A stretch of DNA of 64,000 nt from Turritopsis dohrnii (lineage: Eukaryota; Cnidaria; Hydrozoa; Anthoathecata; Oceaniidae): the NCBI GenBank assembly GCA_027922465.2, contig BQMF02000788.1:1-64000 (forward strand). Direction: 5' to 3'. Under the pieces are notes generated by a model. The model saw nothing but the letters and a program-made list of their open reading frames with translations. It was not told the DNA's origin and searched no databases. Below are positions 19,741 to 31,361 of the stretch, piece by piece; within the stretch, counting starts at the first letter, position 1, and each line of letters begins with the position of its first letter. Made by a program: the position numbers and the translations under genes.

Positions 19741-20593
19741 GCATCACTATGGTTGACAGCAATACCATCAAATCAAACAATTTCCATCTCGAGAAACAAG
19801 CATTCTGGGATGCAATTTTCATCCGATACAGCATCCCGTTAAAGCGTTTACCGACAACTTGTGTTTGCACCATTCGATATCCAACACGCGATGAACTGCC
19901 CCCGTGGTGGCTTCATCATCTCAAGACATAATGAACTACGAGACCTGACGGCCGAAATCGCAAGAGAAGTCAGCAACCACGTTATCGTCGAACCAACGCT
20001 CACTCCACTAACGGGTGAACAATTGGTGCACAAGTCAGCCATCAAAAGCGAAGGATCCAGAACCGATGTGGCAGTAAGAGACTTTTGGGTCAGGGGACAA
20101 TTAGCATACGTCGACATAAGGGTTTTTAACCCATTAGCTAAAAGTTACCTGAACCAGAGTCTTCAAGCTGCACACAAGAAAAATGAAAACGAAAAGAAGA
20201 GAGCCTACAACGAACGAATCCAAACAATTGAGGCTGGTTCCTTTACACCCCTCGTCATTACGTGCTTCGGAGGAATGAGTCGTGAGTGCGATCGTTTCTT
20301 CTCTCACGCAGCAACCCGAATTGCCGAAAAACGAAACGTTGCAAAATCCATCGTGGTCAACTCTCTTCGAGCAAAATTGAACTTTTCACTACTACGCTCA
20401 TGTTTGTTATGCATAAGGGGAACAAGAACGAATATAAACCCCATTGAACTCTCCGATATAGACTTCGCCGAAATGGCACATAACTTGAACTAACCAATGA
20501 ATATTCAATATTATCTTTTTCTTGGAAAAATTTTCATTTTAGGTTAAATATACTGTACACATTGTGAAAAAAAAAAAAAAAAAAAAAAAAAAA
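19738..20593 (+). mobile_element. 5'-truncated LINE with restriction-like endonuclease domain and 27-A tail
   Basis: Only the end of a retrotransposon protein is present: WLTAIPSNQ, then in the next frame FWDAIFIRYSIPLKRLP and C-V-C, then (19,861-20,493) a H-x4-C (HAMNC) that completes a C-x-C...H-x4-C knuckle. GGFIISRHNELRD follows, then a PD-(D/E)XK-like set (VEPTLTPLTGE, SRTDVAV, YVDIRVFNP, and an NEKKRAYNERI helix). About 73 bases after the stop a run of 27 A (20,567-20,593) ends the element, typical of target-primed insertion. It lies in the gag region of the BEL/Pao element. The flanks TTTTGTAGTAGC and TTTTCGGTGGATGC (minus strand) look like a diverged target duplication. Two frameshifts break it. 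Confidence 0.8.
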
Positions 20594-20904
20594 CTGCTAC
20601 TACAAAAGAGTTATATAATGTATTCCATTTCTTGTAGTCGCTATCAAATTTTACAATAATAAGTCTTGGGAGTTACACTGACTTTCTTCTCATGTATGAT
20701 TCTTGTGAAGAAACTGTTGACCTTATTTCTTCTTTTTGCTGTTCAATTCGGTTTTAAAGTTAAGCAATATTTCGTTCACAATAAATTTCAAAGTTTGAAG
20801 CATCGATATTAAACTGCATAAGTTCAGTTTCATCAGTAGTCATGGATTGTATTTCCTCTGCAGTTGTCAAAACATTAATTTTCTTTCTCTTAATCACGAT
20901 AAGC
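20594..20904 (-). pseudogene. BEL/Pao gag, segment between LINE and hAT insertions
   Basis: The minus strand reads INVLTTAEEIQSMTTDETEL, FNIDASNFEIYCERN, RIEQQKEEIRSTVSS and IVKFDSDYKKWNTLYNSF in slightly shifted frames with a few stops. KxxxWxxxxxSF before the LINE and VDASI after it (19,730) are consecutive parts of the gag-like region, so the LINE split them. To the right the reading frame is resumed beyond the hAT insertion at 24,376. Confidence 0.75.
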
Positions 20905-21501
20905 CAGGGGCGGATCCAAGGGTGGTCAGATTGGTCGACCGACCTGGTAAAATCAAATCAAATCAAAAATTTTAAACGAGCGCAATTTAGTTCTTAGCTG
21001 TTGCACGCGCCGTGCCGATCAAATCTTCACGGGAATTAGCCTTGAGAAGTGATACGTCATGAAACACAGTCCATACTTTTTGATCACTCATTTTTCGATA
21101 GTCTCAGATCAATAAACGATTTTTCCGTTTGAATTAAACTTTGGAAATCGTACATAAGCGAGTAGGCTAAGGACCATGTTGCCCACTTTGAGTTTTCGAA
21201 GCCACTGCATTTTAACGCATTCCATTGGCTTAAAATCTTGAGAACAATAGATTGCTAAACAATTGACCTATCAAGCCTCGGTTAAAATTTCACTTGTAGT
21301 TTTGGATAAGTGACTTTTGACCGTGTGTTTTTGGACCGATTGGTGCTTTGTCTTCCGGACTATAGTTTTTGCAAATAGGTCAAGCTTATCGCCCTCCCTC
21401 GTACAGTGAATTCTTAATCGAAGTACTCTTCCCTGCCAAATAAAAGGGGGGGGGGTGCGAATAAAAGGGGGGGTCTGACAATTTTTCAAAATACTAATAA
21501 A

Positions 21502-21538
<37 letters not shown>

Positions 21539-24375
21539 CCGCAAAATTTGATATAAAGCTAAGATGCATGTTATTTTGTGTTTTTGCAATGATACATAAG
21601 AAAAACAAACCATACTTACTCAAAATTGCTATAACTAAGCCAATTTTCTCCCTTAATTTCTTTGTTTCTACAGTCCTATGTTGCGCATTGGCAAAGCAAC
21701 AGCCACAGTGTCTAGAAAATCTTCAAATAAACTTCAAAGCTTCAAAACAACTGTTCAGAGGCTGTGTATTTGCAGGGGAAGTCTCCTTTTCAACAATCGT
21801 TTCCTGCACAAAATAAACGGTCCTAATAAGGGTGGGGGGGTCCGACAAAAAATTCAAAAATTAACAAGCGGGGGGGGGGGCCGCTTATTTGGCAGACAAG
21901 AGTAGGTCTGGAAGGTGAAAGCTGCGTTTGATAGCAATGATTGTTATATATAAGCGATTTACGAAGATTTGATAACAAAGTTGTCCGCACAGATGAGTCA
22001 CAATGTTTTGATTATGTAGGATTGTGGAAATCTGGCGAACTTTGCCAGTTTAAACAAGGTCTTTTTTTATGTACAGTAATGAATGTGCATCGAAATTTTT
22101 ACCAGTTGAGCAGAGGTTGATGGCTAAGGTAAAAGATTTGTTTAATTTGAATAGAATAATTTGATTTTGTGTATGATGTATTTGATTTTTTTTATCTGTT
22201 TTGATAAAGGAATTTGTGGTTTCTTTTCATTTCTAAAATTAAAGATGGCTGGTTGTTTATTATTTCAGTTCGGATACAACAGGATGTAAATTGACTTTTC
22301 AGATGCTCTTGTTGGTGACAATTTATTTGATGATGTGAGAATTTTATTGTGCTTGGAGTTACTTCTTAATTCATCACACTATGCGTTACATATCCTGTTT
22401 CGAGTAAACTTTTTCTGAAAAGCAACAACATCAACAAGAGGTGAGATTCTTTTAGAAGTTTTCGAACCGTGTTCTTGACTGTTCTTTATCTGTTAACGAT
22501 CATAACTATCCTTTTCATGAATGTATATAGTGAAGTTGTTGCATGTAAAAAGCTGTTTACTAGGCATGTTGTATTCATATTGGGTTGGTTTAATGTTGTT
22601 AGATTGGAGACTTTCTTCAATATATTAACTGAAATAATACAGGGTGTTGTACCTGACTGTCTCTCTTCTGCTCTTTCCTGCAGATGTCTATGGGAGAGTC
22701 TTTTTACTCCAAGAACTTAAACTACATCAACTGGGAAAATTAGACTGCTGTATACTCTTCATGGTATTTCACTTAAGACTAGGGGGGAAACATTACAACC
22801 TGTTCTGTTTAATTTTATTTGTTATATGTGTTTGTATCCCTAAAAACTTGTGTAATGGGATAAAATTCAAAATTCAGGTAGAGAATGAAACATGTAAACA
22901 TATCGTTTCAGGCATACGACAATAAAATGCTAGGTAAAAGTTTAAATAATTCTTCTGAGATCGAAAAGGTATTTTATTTCATTTCATTATATTTCATCAT
23001 CAGATTAATTTTTGATCTCAGTTAGAAAAAACGTTTAAGCTTCTGGTAACATTCATTACATTAAAAATTTGTAATCCGCTAAATTACCTTCATGTTCCAG
23101 TGTTTGTAGTAGTTCTGCTGAAGTTGAAGTTATTCTTTTTCATATTTCAAACCAAATATGGTTATTATTATTTCTTCAACTGACAGGACTGTTATGCTTT
23201 CAAACCAAAAAATTATAATAGTTTTCCCAAAATAGATATTTTTCATATGCATGGCTTGATTTGTTTTCTTAGTTTATATAATATAATATAACCTTTTTGT
23301 CTCCCTTGTGTATTGTTTATTCTGGAAGGTTAAATTTTGTTGTTCACAGATAACTTTCATAATCATAACCATATAGTTATTAATTTTTGTTAAGAATAAC
23401 TCAGGTAAATAAGTAAGCATTCAATGGAGGTATCTGTGAAAGCGGTTATGGAGCATAGACTTTATTTGAGTTACTAACCTTAATGCTATAAGTTCAGAAG
23501 ATCGATTTACCATTACCCTAGCCTTAAGATACATATTGGATATGCATCATATAAATTGATCTCATATTTCCACATCATAAATTTTTTGCAAGGTTCCTTG
23601 GATATTTTACTTTTTTTAATTCTTACAAACTATCAACTTAATTCTGGCTGTAAAAGACTAGTTATGGTGTATTCATAAACTGTACATTGAAACAAATTGT
23701 ACTTGATAATAGAAGAATGAGAATTAAATTTACAATGTCTAACAGTGTACCCCATTTTGGAGTTCATCTGTATGAATTGATCATGATTTTCCTTTTCATT
23801 TTATGTAAAATATTGAAAACTGACATTTAAACGTGAGAGGCCAAATATGATTAGCATCTCTGAGGATATGACTTGTTTATTTATGTGTGGCTATGTGTAA
23901 TGACAATGTGGTGTTAATATTTATCAATCTTAATATTGTGCTGTCCACAACTGGTAATTACACTATTGCATTAACCTAGTTGTGCTCATGACGCCTCATA
24001 TTGGCAGAAACAGTGCTGTTTTCCATGCCATTGTTCATTATTTCTATGAAAATATATTTCCTTTTATAGGTTTGGTGGTGGAGAAATCTAATGTTCTGCT
24101 TTCTTCGTTTGCATAAAGAGGAAAATGTGAAAATGAAAATAAAACAACATCGAACCATCTATATTATTACGATTTGTAGTTTGTTTTTATTCAAGAGAAA
24201 TTGAAATTTCCACTTCGTTTTTTTACCCTCGAAATAGCACGAAATAGCGTTTTTAGACGATTCAGACTCGAAAATTTTCTTTGCCCCCCAACCATGGTGG
24301 GCGGCGAGGTTTAGGCATTCACTATTTTATTTTGAACATTCGGACCTGGTACAAAAAAATCCTAGATCCGCCCCT
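20905..24375. mobile_element. 3.47-kb hAT-type DNA transposon, non-autonomous, inserted in gag
   Basis: The ends CAGGGGCGGATCCAAGGG (20,905) and, on the other strand, CAGGGGCGGATCTAGGAT form terminal inverted repeats of the hAT type. The flanking GATAAGC occurs at 20,898-20,904 and 24,376-24,382 as target duplication: seven bases, or eight with one mismatch (hAT elements normally make eight). Removing the insert rejoins the BEL/Pao gag frame (TTQL with IVIKRKK). No transposase is recognisable inside; ORFs of 60-103 codons at 22.4-24.2 kb have no known domain. Near the right end CCAACCATGGTGG resembles CCACCATGGTTGG at 40,387, perhaps another member of the family. Confidence 0.88.
21424..21904. 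mobile_element. Nested 481-bp inverted-repeat element with 35-G tract
   Basis: TACTCTTCCCTGCCAAATAA (21,424) and the inverse of TTATTTGGCAGACAAGAGTA (ending 21,904) make about 20-bp terminal repeats with two or three mismatches. The interior has GGGTCCGCAAAATTTG and GGGTCCGACAAAAAATTC blocks, both next to G runs (9-13 bases), plus an uninterrupted 35-G tract at 21,503-21,537. A similar right-end arrangement occurs at 58,145-58,210. It is nested inside the hAT element. Confidence 0.7.
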
Positions 24376-24510
24376 GATAAGCTGCGTGGTAATTTCATCT
24401 TTTTCTTCTTGTGATTCAGATTTTTCAGCGAGGGTTTTCCTGAATAGTTCTTCAAGAGCTATCCTGCTTGCATTGTATTTAGTTTTCGTCTTTTCCACTT
24501 TAGTAGCCAT
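24376..24510 (-). pseudogene. Start of the BEL/Pao gag reading frame
   Basis: The ATG at 24,510 (minus) opens MATKVEKTKTKY, then EELFRKTLAEKSESQEEKDE, reaching the hAT insertion at 24,376 in frame. BEL/Pao gag-like frames commonly start with a short charged helix like this. Between 24,511 and about 24,690 the expected leader and LTR should lie; TGTTAGATAACT on the minus strand at 24,684 could be an LTR start, but no second LTR copy is in view to confirm it. Confidence 0.65.
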
Positions 24511-25105
24511 TTCAAATCAAAAATCCTGCTCGGTTCGACCATATAAAAACAACACTCAGAGTTCAGAGCGTCTAGTGGTACCATCTTCATGAATAGAATG
24601 GAATATACAAAATGGCGCGAAAAACTAATAAACAAAAAAGAACGTTTCACGTGGCAGGTAAATGACGTAATAGTTATCTAACAGGAGCCTTCCTCTTTTC
24701 TGCACTCAAAACCAGCTAAACACTCACCCGAACAATGTTAAGATTGCTATATCCAATATCACTACATAATCTTGTTGTATGTCACAGTTGCTTCGCATGT
24801 GAAACCCAGTTTGCACACGCTTGACCGTTTTAAGATGACATATTTTTATTTTCCCTTGGTACTAAGTTCTACATCCTTTTATAGCAAATATGCTCAACTC
24901 ACCGGGTGTAAATTACATACAATGTACATTACAAAAAATCTTCAGTTTCCAAAACTCGGGGGCAAATCATTGCAAAGTGACTCAAAAAGTAACTCAAAAA
25001 GACCCTGCAAAGAAGAACATATTTATTGAAATAGTGTGATGACTATAGAAATTTATTTCTTCAACGAGTTTGATCATTGAGTTTTGTTTTTATTTGGAAA
25101 AAGAC

Positions 25106-25188
25106 AACCTCAAACCCAGGGTCTCTTGCCTTTTCAATATACGGATAGTTTATATATCGGAAGGCAAGAGACCCTGTGTTCGAGGTTG
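25106..25188. mobile_element. Palindromic element with ~27-bp arms
   Basis: AACCTCAAACCCAGGGTCTC... at 25,106 pairs with ...GAGACCCTGTGTTCGAGGTT ending 25,187; the loop is about 28 bases. The arms share GGGTCTCTTGCC / GGCAAGAGACCC exactly. It could fold as a hairpin and is probably a miniature foldback element. No flanking duplication is obvious. Confidence 0.7.
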
Positions 25189-25625
25189 GGAAAAAGATAT
25201 ACGAAACTCCATCATGATGGTTAATTTTTGTTTTGTCAAGAGAAACGCAGAGGGGTTTCGAAATTTAAATTTTAGTAAGGACACAAAAAAAGGCACAACT
25301 TTCAAACCCTGGACTCCGGGACTCCGGGTTATTAGATTCATTTTTCCGCCCATACATAGTTAATCTAAATGACGCTCTGAAAAATAATACTGAATAGGTA
25401 CCTTAGTTTTATGACATGAAAATGGTAAAACTTGCATTCTATTCATTCTATTCACTGGTTCCCTTAAACCCGTCAAAAATATAACTCAAATATTTACGTC
25501 ATTTTCTTTGTACTTATCACTCATATTGAGTACATTGATAATTATTTAATCCCCAGTATTCTGCATGTTCTTTTTACATGACATCAAAGCCTATATTCAC
25601 ACGAGCGCTTATGATATAGGTGAAA

Positions 25626-25775
25626 ATGCCTGAACCAGAGAGACAATTTCATCTCCACAGTGACGATGAAAGTGAAGATGACAGTGAGATGAGCTATGAC
25701 AAATACGAAGCTGATGATGATTCTTCTTCTGAATCCTCTTCGGAGGAAAGTTTGAAAAACCGCACATTTACATGA
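25626..25775 (+). CDS. 49-codon acidic ORF
   Basis: ATG to TGA, beginning MPEPERQFHLHSDDESEDDS and ending with a Ser/Asp/Glu-rich run (DDDSSSESSSEES). The composition is far from random for this AT-rich DNA, so it may be a real exon or the acidic N-terminus of a transposon protein. No splice partner was found. From 25,780 to 27,290 I see no gene. Confidence 0.3.
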   Translation: MPEPERQFHLHSDDESEDDSEMSYDKYEADDDSSSESSSEESLKNRTFT

Positions 25776-27299
25776 AAAACGTTGTAGTTTTACTCTCCTT
25801 TCTTGCACTTTTCTCCCACCCGTACGTAAGCCCACCTGTATAAGCCTATAAGGACATGGTTTTTTATGTTTTGTGATGAATACGGAAGAATATGGCATAC
25901 ACCTGAAATAGTTACACAAACATATAAATTAACAAAAACATATAATTTCCCATTCAAAAAATGATAGTTATAACTTCTTAGTATGATTTTTCTTAAGTAA
26001 AATTATTTTTAATAATTATATAATGTTACATTAGAATGAACTCGAGTACTATACACAAAGGTATACAGTTACAGAAAAAACAATTTATTGATTTGTTTCT
26101 TTGCTCAGCATTGCTGATTTATTTTTCAGTTATCTAATTCATATAAAGAATGTTTGAAAACTGTAGCTACTTTATCCTATTAGTCATTTCTCTAAGTCAA
26201 ATGTGTTGTAAATTTTGTCTTGGCAAATGTTATAAATTCTAACACTACAATATAGTTGCTGTTTATTGAATAGCAAATCAGACAATATTTTTCTGCCATT
26301 ACAGGTAGGTAAATGCTGTTTATAGTTTTGTAAAGCAGTCCAATTTGATTACGAAAAGTGTCAGAGATTTTCAAATTTCATCATGATCTATACTGCTTTT
26401 TTTCTGGGTGGATTACAAGGTCAAACTTTTTCTGCATATTCTACAACTCGACAGGGTAAAGTCTAGTATGCCACATACTAATCATTTATTTCCAATTAGC
26501 AATATAAATTCAAAATCTCTAAGGACCAATTAACAAACTTTGTGGAGTGGAAGTGGTCTCTTTGTAAATGATGAGATTAGATAATTATTTGCCTACTAAT
26601 GAATAATGTTTGTTGTTGTTTTGACTTGTTCAGTTTGTTAAACAGTGCCATTGGTTCAAAATACAACACACAAGGCTAAGTAAACATGGCTGAAATGCAA
26701 AAACAAAAGGAATGCATAAGAAATATATGTGGATCCCAGCACACAACAGCTGCAAATATGTCAACTCGCATGCTTTGAGTGTATAACAAACATTTTGGTC
26801 ATCTCACACTCTTAAAACAAAACTTTGGTGGAATATTCAAGCAGTTTTCTTCAAATCTTCAAATTACCTACTTTTCAAACCGTTCACTATAATTACTGAG
26901 TGCATTTTATTGCAATACAAAGTATAAAATTTCAAAAGGTTCTCTGGTATGCCAACTAGAACTGCTGCTTATAAATCTCACACATATTTTATTTATATAA
27001 TGTTCAGTCAACAAATAGTTTTTGTGTGCTAAAAAGTTGAGAAATCTTGATCTGAATATCAGAGATTGTCAAAAAGATCAACAAACAATATATTCCCATC
27101 CACAACTTACATTAATATCCTGAAGGTATTGGTTTCCCAGTTAGACAGTTGGAAGACAAGTCCAGGAAAAAATGTCTACTTACCTTTAACTAAGAATGAC
27201 AACTTCGCATTTTAGTAAGCAGTGCATGAACTGTAGAAACAGAAGAATTCTTTCAATAATAGTTCTAATTCTTTTCTGTTTTTTTGTATAAGCGTTGTT

Positions 27300-27545
27300 T
27301 CATTTGCACTTGATTACAGCTGTTAATTTTCCTATGAGTTTTCGCATACTCAACACTGTGTTTTCCACGTTTGTTAGCCATTTTGGAGATTCTCTCTTTC
27401 GATCTTGTTGTGAATCTCCTACTCTATCTCTATTGTCTTGGTTTGTCGTTATGGCAGCAATATATATCGATGCATTCAAAACCCAGTAATCGACAGATTC
27501 AATAGAATACAAATGGTCTCTCAACACCAGGTTAATTCCATTCAA
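27300..27545 (-). pseudogene. Possible LINE-linked linker fragment
   Basis: This 81-codon frame contains DYWVLNASIYIAAITTNQDN and PKWLTNVENTVLSMRKLIGK. It follows the pattern of the region between endonuclease and RT in some cnidarian retrotransposon proteins (IY-x-AA ... PKW-x8-R-x3-L). No RT or endonuclease adjoins it. Low certainty. From 27,560 to 28,440 no gene is seen; 28,240-28,400 resembles 33,260-33,420 and is listed as a repeat. Confidence 0.3.
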
Positions 27546-28239
27546 AACTTTATTTCAAATTTTGTTTTGTTCTGTTTAACTGAAGTCTTTAAATGTCTCA
27601 TAATTATGTGACTGTGTTTTGAGTTCACGCACAAGTTCAATATCTTCAGCACAGTTTCATCAACAATTAAATCATTGCCGTTAATCTTTTCGTCAAAATT
27701 AAAAAGCTAAAACAATGCTATTTTCTACGGCTCAGATGAGTCACGTGCATAATCTCCAAAACAATATATATACGATTAAACCACATGACGTGAGAAAAAC
27801 TTTGCTAAAGCTGTGATACTCAGCAAGTACTATTCTATTCAAAAATGCAGCAGCCTACCTAATTAAAAGGATGCAGCGTTTACAGAATATGTTTGCATGT
27901 TACAAGACGCTTCATGACAATTACCAATTCGACTCAATGTACTACGTTTTCTGATGTTTTAATTAATTTATTTATATTTTATCTGAGTTCAGCCATATTG
28001 AAGGTGCGAACAGGCCATAGTAGATACCAAGCATGGTCTGCTGAATCATATAGTGTCTCAGTTTGGAGATTGTAGTATTAGCACGGGCAAGTTTTGAAGA
28101 GAGTGAAGAAATGTGAAACTTCCAGTTATGAGAATCAAGTAGAACATCAATTACACTTGATGCAAGTGCAGGTGCTTAGGATTCAGAAATTCATTAATGA
28201 TTACTTCCAATGTGATATGACTGTGCTACTACAAATAAG

Positions 28240-28400
28240 AAGCATTGCATTGTAAGATAGATTCTTGTATTTTGTCATGATTACACATTATTTTGTGTTA
28301 TGGTAACTGTTTACGTATTATGCCTGGCTATATAAATTTGACATTATGTTTTTATTTGTTACTTTAATCTTCTGGGTACATACAGCCATTCAAAGTTTAC
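28240..28400. repeat. Dispersed repeat shared with 33,260-33,420
   Basis: GCATTGC, ATTATTTTGTGTTATG, the GCCTGGCTATATAAATTTG / GCTAGGTATATAAGTTTAG block, then TTTTATTTGTT and ATCTTCTGGGTA occur in the same order and orientation at both places. The right copy lies in the decayed Helitron-like segment at 32.5-34.0 kb. Confidence 0.6.
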
Positions 28401-28441
28401 TTTAAGTACTTTACTATGTGCTTTGTGAAAAAAATTTTGTG

Positions 28442-28640
28442 TTAGTCACTGTGGCGACTTTTGAATGCAGCTTTTCCAAAAATGCTGCTCTCCTTCTTCT
28501 TCCACTGGCTAATCATACTTTTGTGCACTTTATGTTTCCGTGCTATATCTGCTTGTTGCATCCCATGATTAAGATCGTTCAAAGCTTCAACTCTTGATCG
28601 TGTAACTTATCCTCTTGTTAGGAGGTAGTTCAAGTTCATA
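28442..28640 (-). pseudogene. Pogo/CENP-B-type helix-turn-helix fragment
   Basis: On the minus strand, RVEALNDLNHGMQQADIARK, then HKVHKSMISQWKKKESSIF, ends at a TAA. The A-x3-L-x2-G-x3-ADIARKHxVHxSxxSxWxKK pattern is the psq/pogo N-terminal DNA-binding helix-turn-helix. There is no DDE domain beside it on this strand. It is unrelated to the Harbinger gene that follows on the other strand. Confidence 0.6.
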
Positions 28641-28819
28641 TAGGTAGGCACAAATGCATCCAGCATTTTCATCCAATATGAGATGAAATGTTTGACGAAT
28701 GTTGGATAAAAATTTCATCCAGCTTTCGAATTTTTCAAAAATTGCATTTGAGAGGCTTCAATCCAACACGTTTCATCCAACATAAAAGTTCATTCATTCA
28801 TTTTATGTCATGATTCGCG

Positions 28820-29860
28820 ATGGACCACTTGGCGGCAATCATTGTTCTAAATGAGCTAATGGATTCTGACGACGAAAAGCTGCAACATGGCAAAACAAGA
28901 AATTGGGTGAAAAGAAGAAGAGAGAGGGGATATTTCACAAACATTGTCCAAGAACTAATCATCGAGGATAAACAAGGTTTTAGGGAAATGTTTCGCATGG
29001 ATGTCACTGATTTTGAGTTTATATTAAAAAATATTTCAGACCTTATTTCCCCAAAAGAAAGACTTGGTGGAACAATACCAATTGAAAGTAATGAAAGACT
29101 GGCACTAACACTCGGCTATCTAGCCACTGGGGAATCTTTTCAGTCATTAAGTTTCCAGCACCGCATATCGTTAAATGCTGTATCTTACATAGTGAAAGGC
29201 TGCTGTAAAGCTATTGTTGATCGTTTAACTCCCAACTTCATCAAAGTCCCTTCAACTAAAGAGGAATGGTTAGAAATTTCTGAGAGATTTGAGAAGAGAT
29301 GGAATTTCCCGCATGCCCTCGGTGTGATCAACAGAAAACATGTTCGCATTCAGAAGCCTAAAAATGGAAGTTCATACTACTACAATTACAAACACACACA
29401 CTCCATTATTCTCATGGCTATTCCCGGCCCAAATTACGAATGCTTATATGCAGATGTCGGTTCCAATGGTAGGGTAAATGATTCGGGAGTTTGGAGTAAG
29501 TCATCCCTTCTTCATGGTATACAAAATGGATCCATTCAACTACCTGACGACAAAGAGTTGCACAATGGGGAAATCGCTCCGCATGTTTTTCTTGGGGACG
29601 ATGCTTTCGCCCTAAAGAAATTCATGATGAAGCCTTTCCCCAACAGGGTTTAGATGCTCCAAAGCGAGTTTATAACTATAGACATGGCAGAGCTCGTCAA
29701 ATTTCAGGGAATCTTTTTGGAATTCTGGCCAATAGGTGGAGAATTTATTTCACTATAATTAATCTTGAACCTAAACACGTTGAAAACGTAGTTCTTGCTA
29801 CAATCACCCTCCACAACTTGTTTACCAATAGCCCAAAGTCTGCCAATATTTATCATCCCC
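28820..29860 (+). pseudogene. PIF/Harbinger transposase with lost catalytic residues
   Basis: The frame 28,820-29,653 (277 codons) reads like HARBI1-type nucleases: DVTDFEFILKNISDLISPKE, RLALTLGYLATGESFQSL, KHVRIQKPKNGSSYYYNYK, then YADVGSNGRVNDSGVW and HVFLGDDAF. After a one-base frame change around 29,645 it continues KRVYNYRHGRAR and LFGILANRWRIY, ending near 29,860. The first catalytic Asp (usual G-x-I-D-G-x-H) is Asn here (GVINRKH), and the usual Glu before FGIL is Gly (ISGNLFGIL). Harbinger transposases cut and paste DNA with a partner MADF/Myb-like protein, which lies convergently at 30.15-31.06 kb. The enzyme is inactive as read. Confidence 0.85.
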
Positions 29861-30149
29861 TTTCTATGGTGATAGCTTATCGGAAAATGGAGAAATTGCT
29901 GAAGGAGAATAACGAGCTGAAAAATCTACTGAATCGTTACATTCCCTGGAAATTCCACGAAGTGGTCACAAAGCAACTTTGTATGCAAAATCAGAACGGG
30001 AAACCTTTATGGACTATTTCATGAATGATGGGGCGGTTGAATGGCAATGGAAGTTTGTCTAATCAAAAAACAATAAATTAACTTAGTTACATTAGTTTTT
30101 TTCTTTTTTTATCTCAATCATTTTAAGTATGAACTAAGTACTATAAATT

Positions 30150-31060
30150 AAAGAAAAAAACAAACAACATTGTAAGTTTTTGATAACTCTGCATATGTCT
30201 TTCCATTTCTTTCCATTTGGACATGATTGAATGGTACCCCACTTTGACCTTGTTGAAAATCATAAGATAGTTGGCCGGCAATTGGGGTCCGGGGTTGGGG
30301 CTGATTGGGATCGAATGGCTGAACAGCTTGATACTGATGTTGATGGGAATTTCTTTGTTCTTGTTCTAACTCGGAAGACATTTCTGCTTCATATAACACA
30401 TCAGAAATTCGTTTTTCGGCAATTCTTCTTGGGCGTTTGGGTAGTTGAGATAATTTTTCGTCTACATATAAAGCAAAGCTTGAAACATTTGGGGCTGGAT
30501 TTAGGGGCTAGATTTGACTCTTGTTGAAGCAGCCTTTGATGTTATTGCATCAGTGCATTTGGACAATAAATCCAGCTTTCTTTCGGCAATTGTTTTTCTT
30601 TGGGGCATACATGTACTGTCTGATTCTTTATCCGCGTTTTATGATCCATCTTCTACACTTTTTCTCTCCAAAGTGTCCTTGCTTTTGGCTGAACTGATCA
30701 CAGGAATTAAGAATGACAACCTATCATAATAATACCCAGTGTCTTTCATATAACTCATCCCTTGATTGACCACTTTTGGTTGTTTTTACTTTTGACAGCT
30801 CTCTTCCAAATTGAGCCCGCCAACCATTGATTTTTGATTTTTATCCAAACTTGTTGAAATTTCTGTGTAAGCTATTTCTTTTACGTCACGCTTTGAATAG
30901 TCAGGGTGGTAGACATCCCATAAGCATGAATTAGCTTCAAGCATATCAGTAAGCAGATAGATCTCTTCATCTGTCCAATCTTTCACTGTTTTAGTTTTTG
31001 GATCATTTTCTTGCTTTTTGCCTTTCTTCTTAGTCTTTTCATTACCCTTGTCAGTTTTTG
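30150..31060 (-). pseudogene. Harbinger MADF/Myb-like accessory protein, decayed
   Basis: Reading leftward, a Lys-rich start (KKKGKKQENDPK) leads into VKDWTDEEIYLLTDMLEANS and DVYHPDYSKRDVKEIAYTEI. Then, in another frame, INGWRAQFGRELSKVKTTKS completes a MADF domain. The distal part (PKRPRRIAEKRISDVLYEAE, 30,440-30,370) and a Gln/Pro-rich tail (30,399-30,148) follow after several frame changes. In Harbinger elements this protein helps nuclear import and DNA binding. Its tail-to-tail arrangement with the transposase is standard. Confidence 0.7.
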
Positions 31061-31361
31061 TGTTCTTTTCTAAGGAGCTTCATATCTGCCAATTTTTGTA
31101 TCACATGTTTACTAGGACGTCGTAGAGCATTTCTAGTAGAGAAAACAGGTGTCATGGCTTGATAATCTGGTATATGACTTTTATTATCTTGCAACTTCGT
31201 TTCGGACTCTGTACATTTATTAACAAGAAATGAAAAAGAAGAGATTGGGATCCATGTTGGATAGTAACGTAATTAGAAATGATCGTGTAACTAAACTATT
31301 TCTTGTAAAAGGCAAACATTTTTATTAATGAGGGAAAGCTTATTTTGCTTCATTTTTCATT

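Noticed and set aside
19848..20117. Minus-strand ORF over the LINE module as part of the BEL/Pao gag
   Set aside because: It is a shadow of the plus-strand LINE frame; gag similarity stops at about 19,740 and resumes after 20,594.
22469..24158. Transposase or host gene inside the 3.5-kb hAT element
   Set aside because: ORFs are under 105 codons with no catalytic motif or splice-consistent chain that I could recognise.
24511..24690. A complete BEL/Pao LTR with primer-binding site
   Set aside because: TGTTAGATAACT could start an LTR, but no second copy is present and the expected CA end next to a TGG primer site is not clear.
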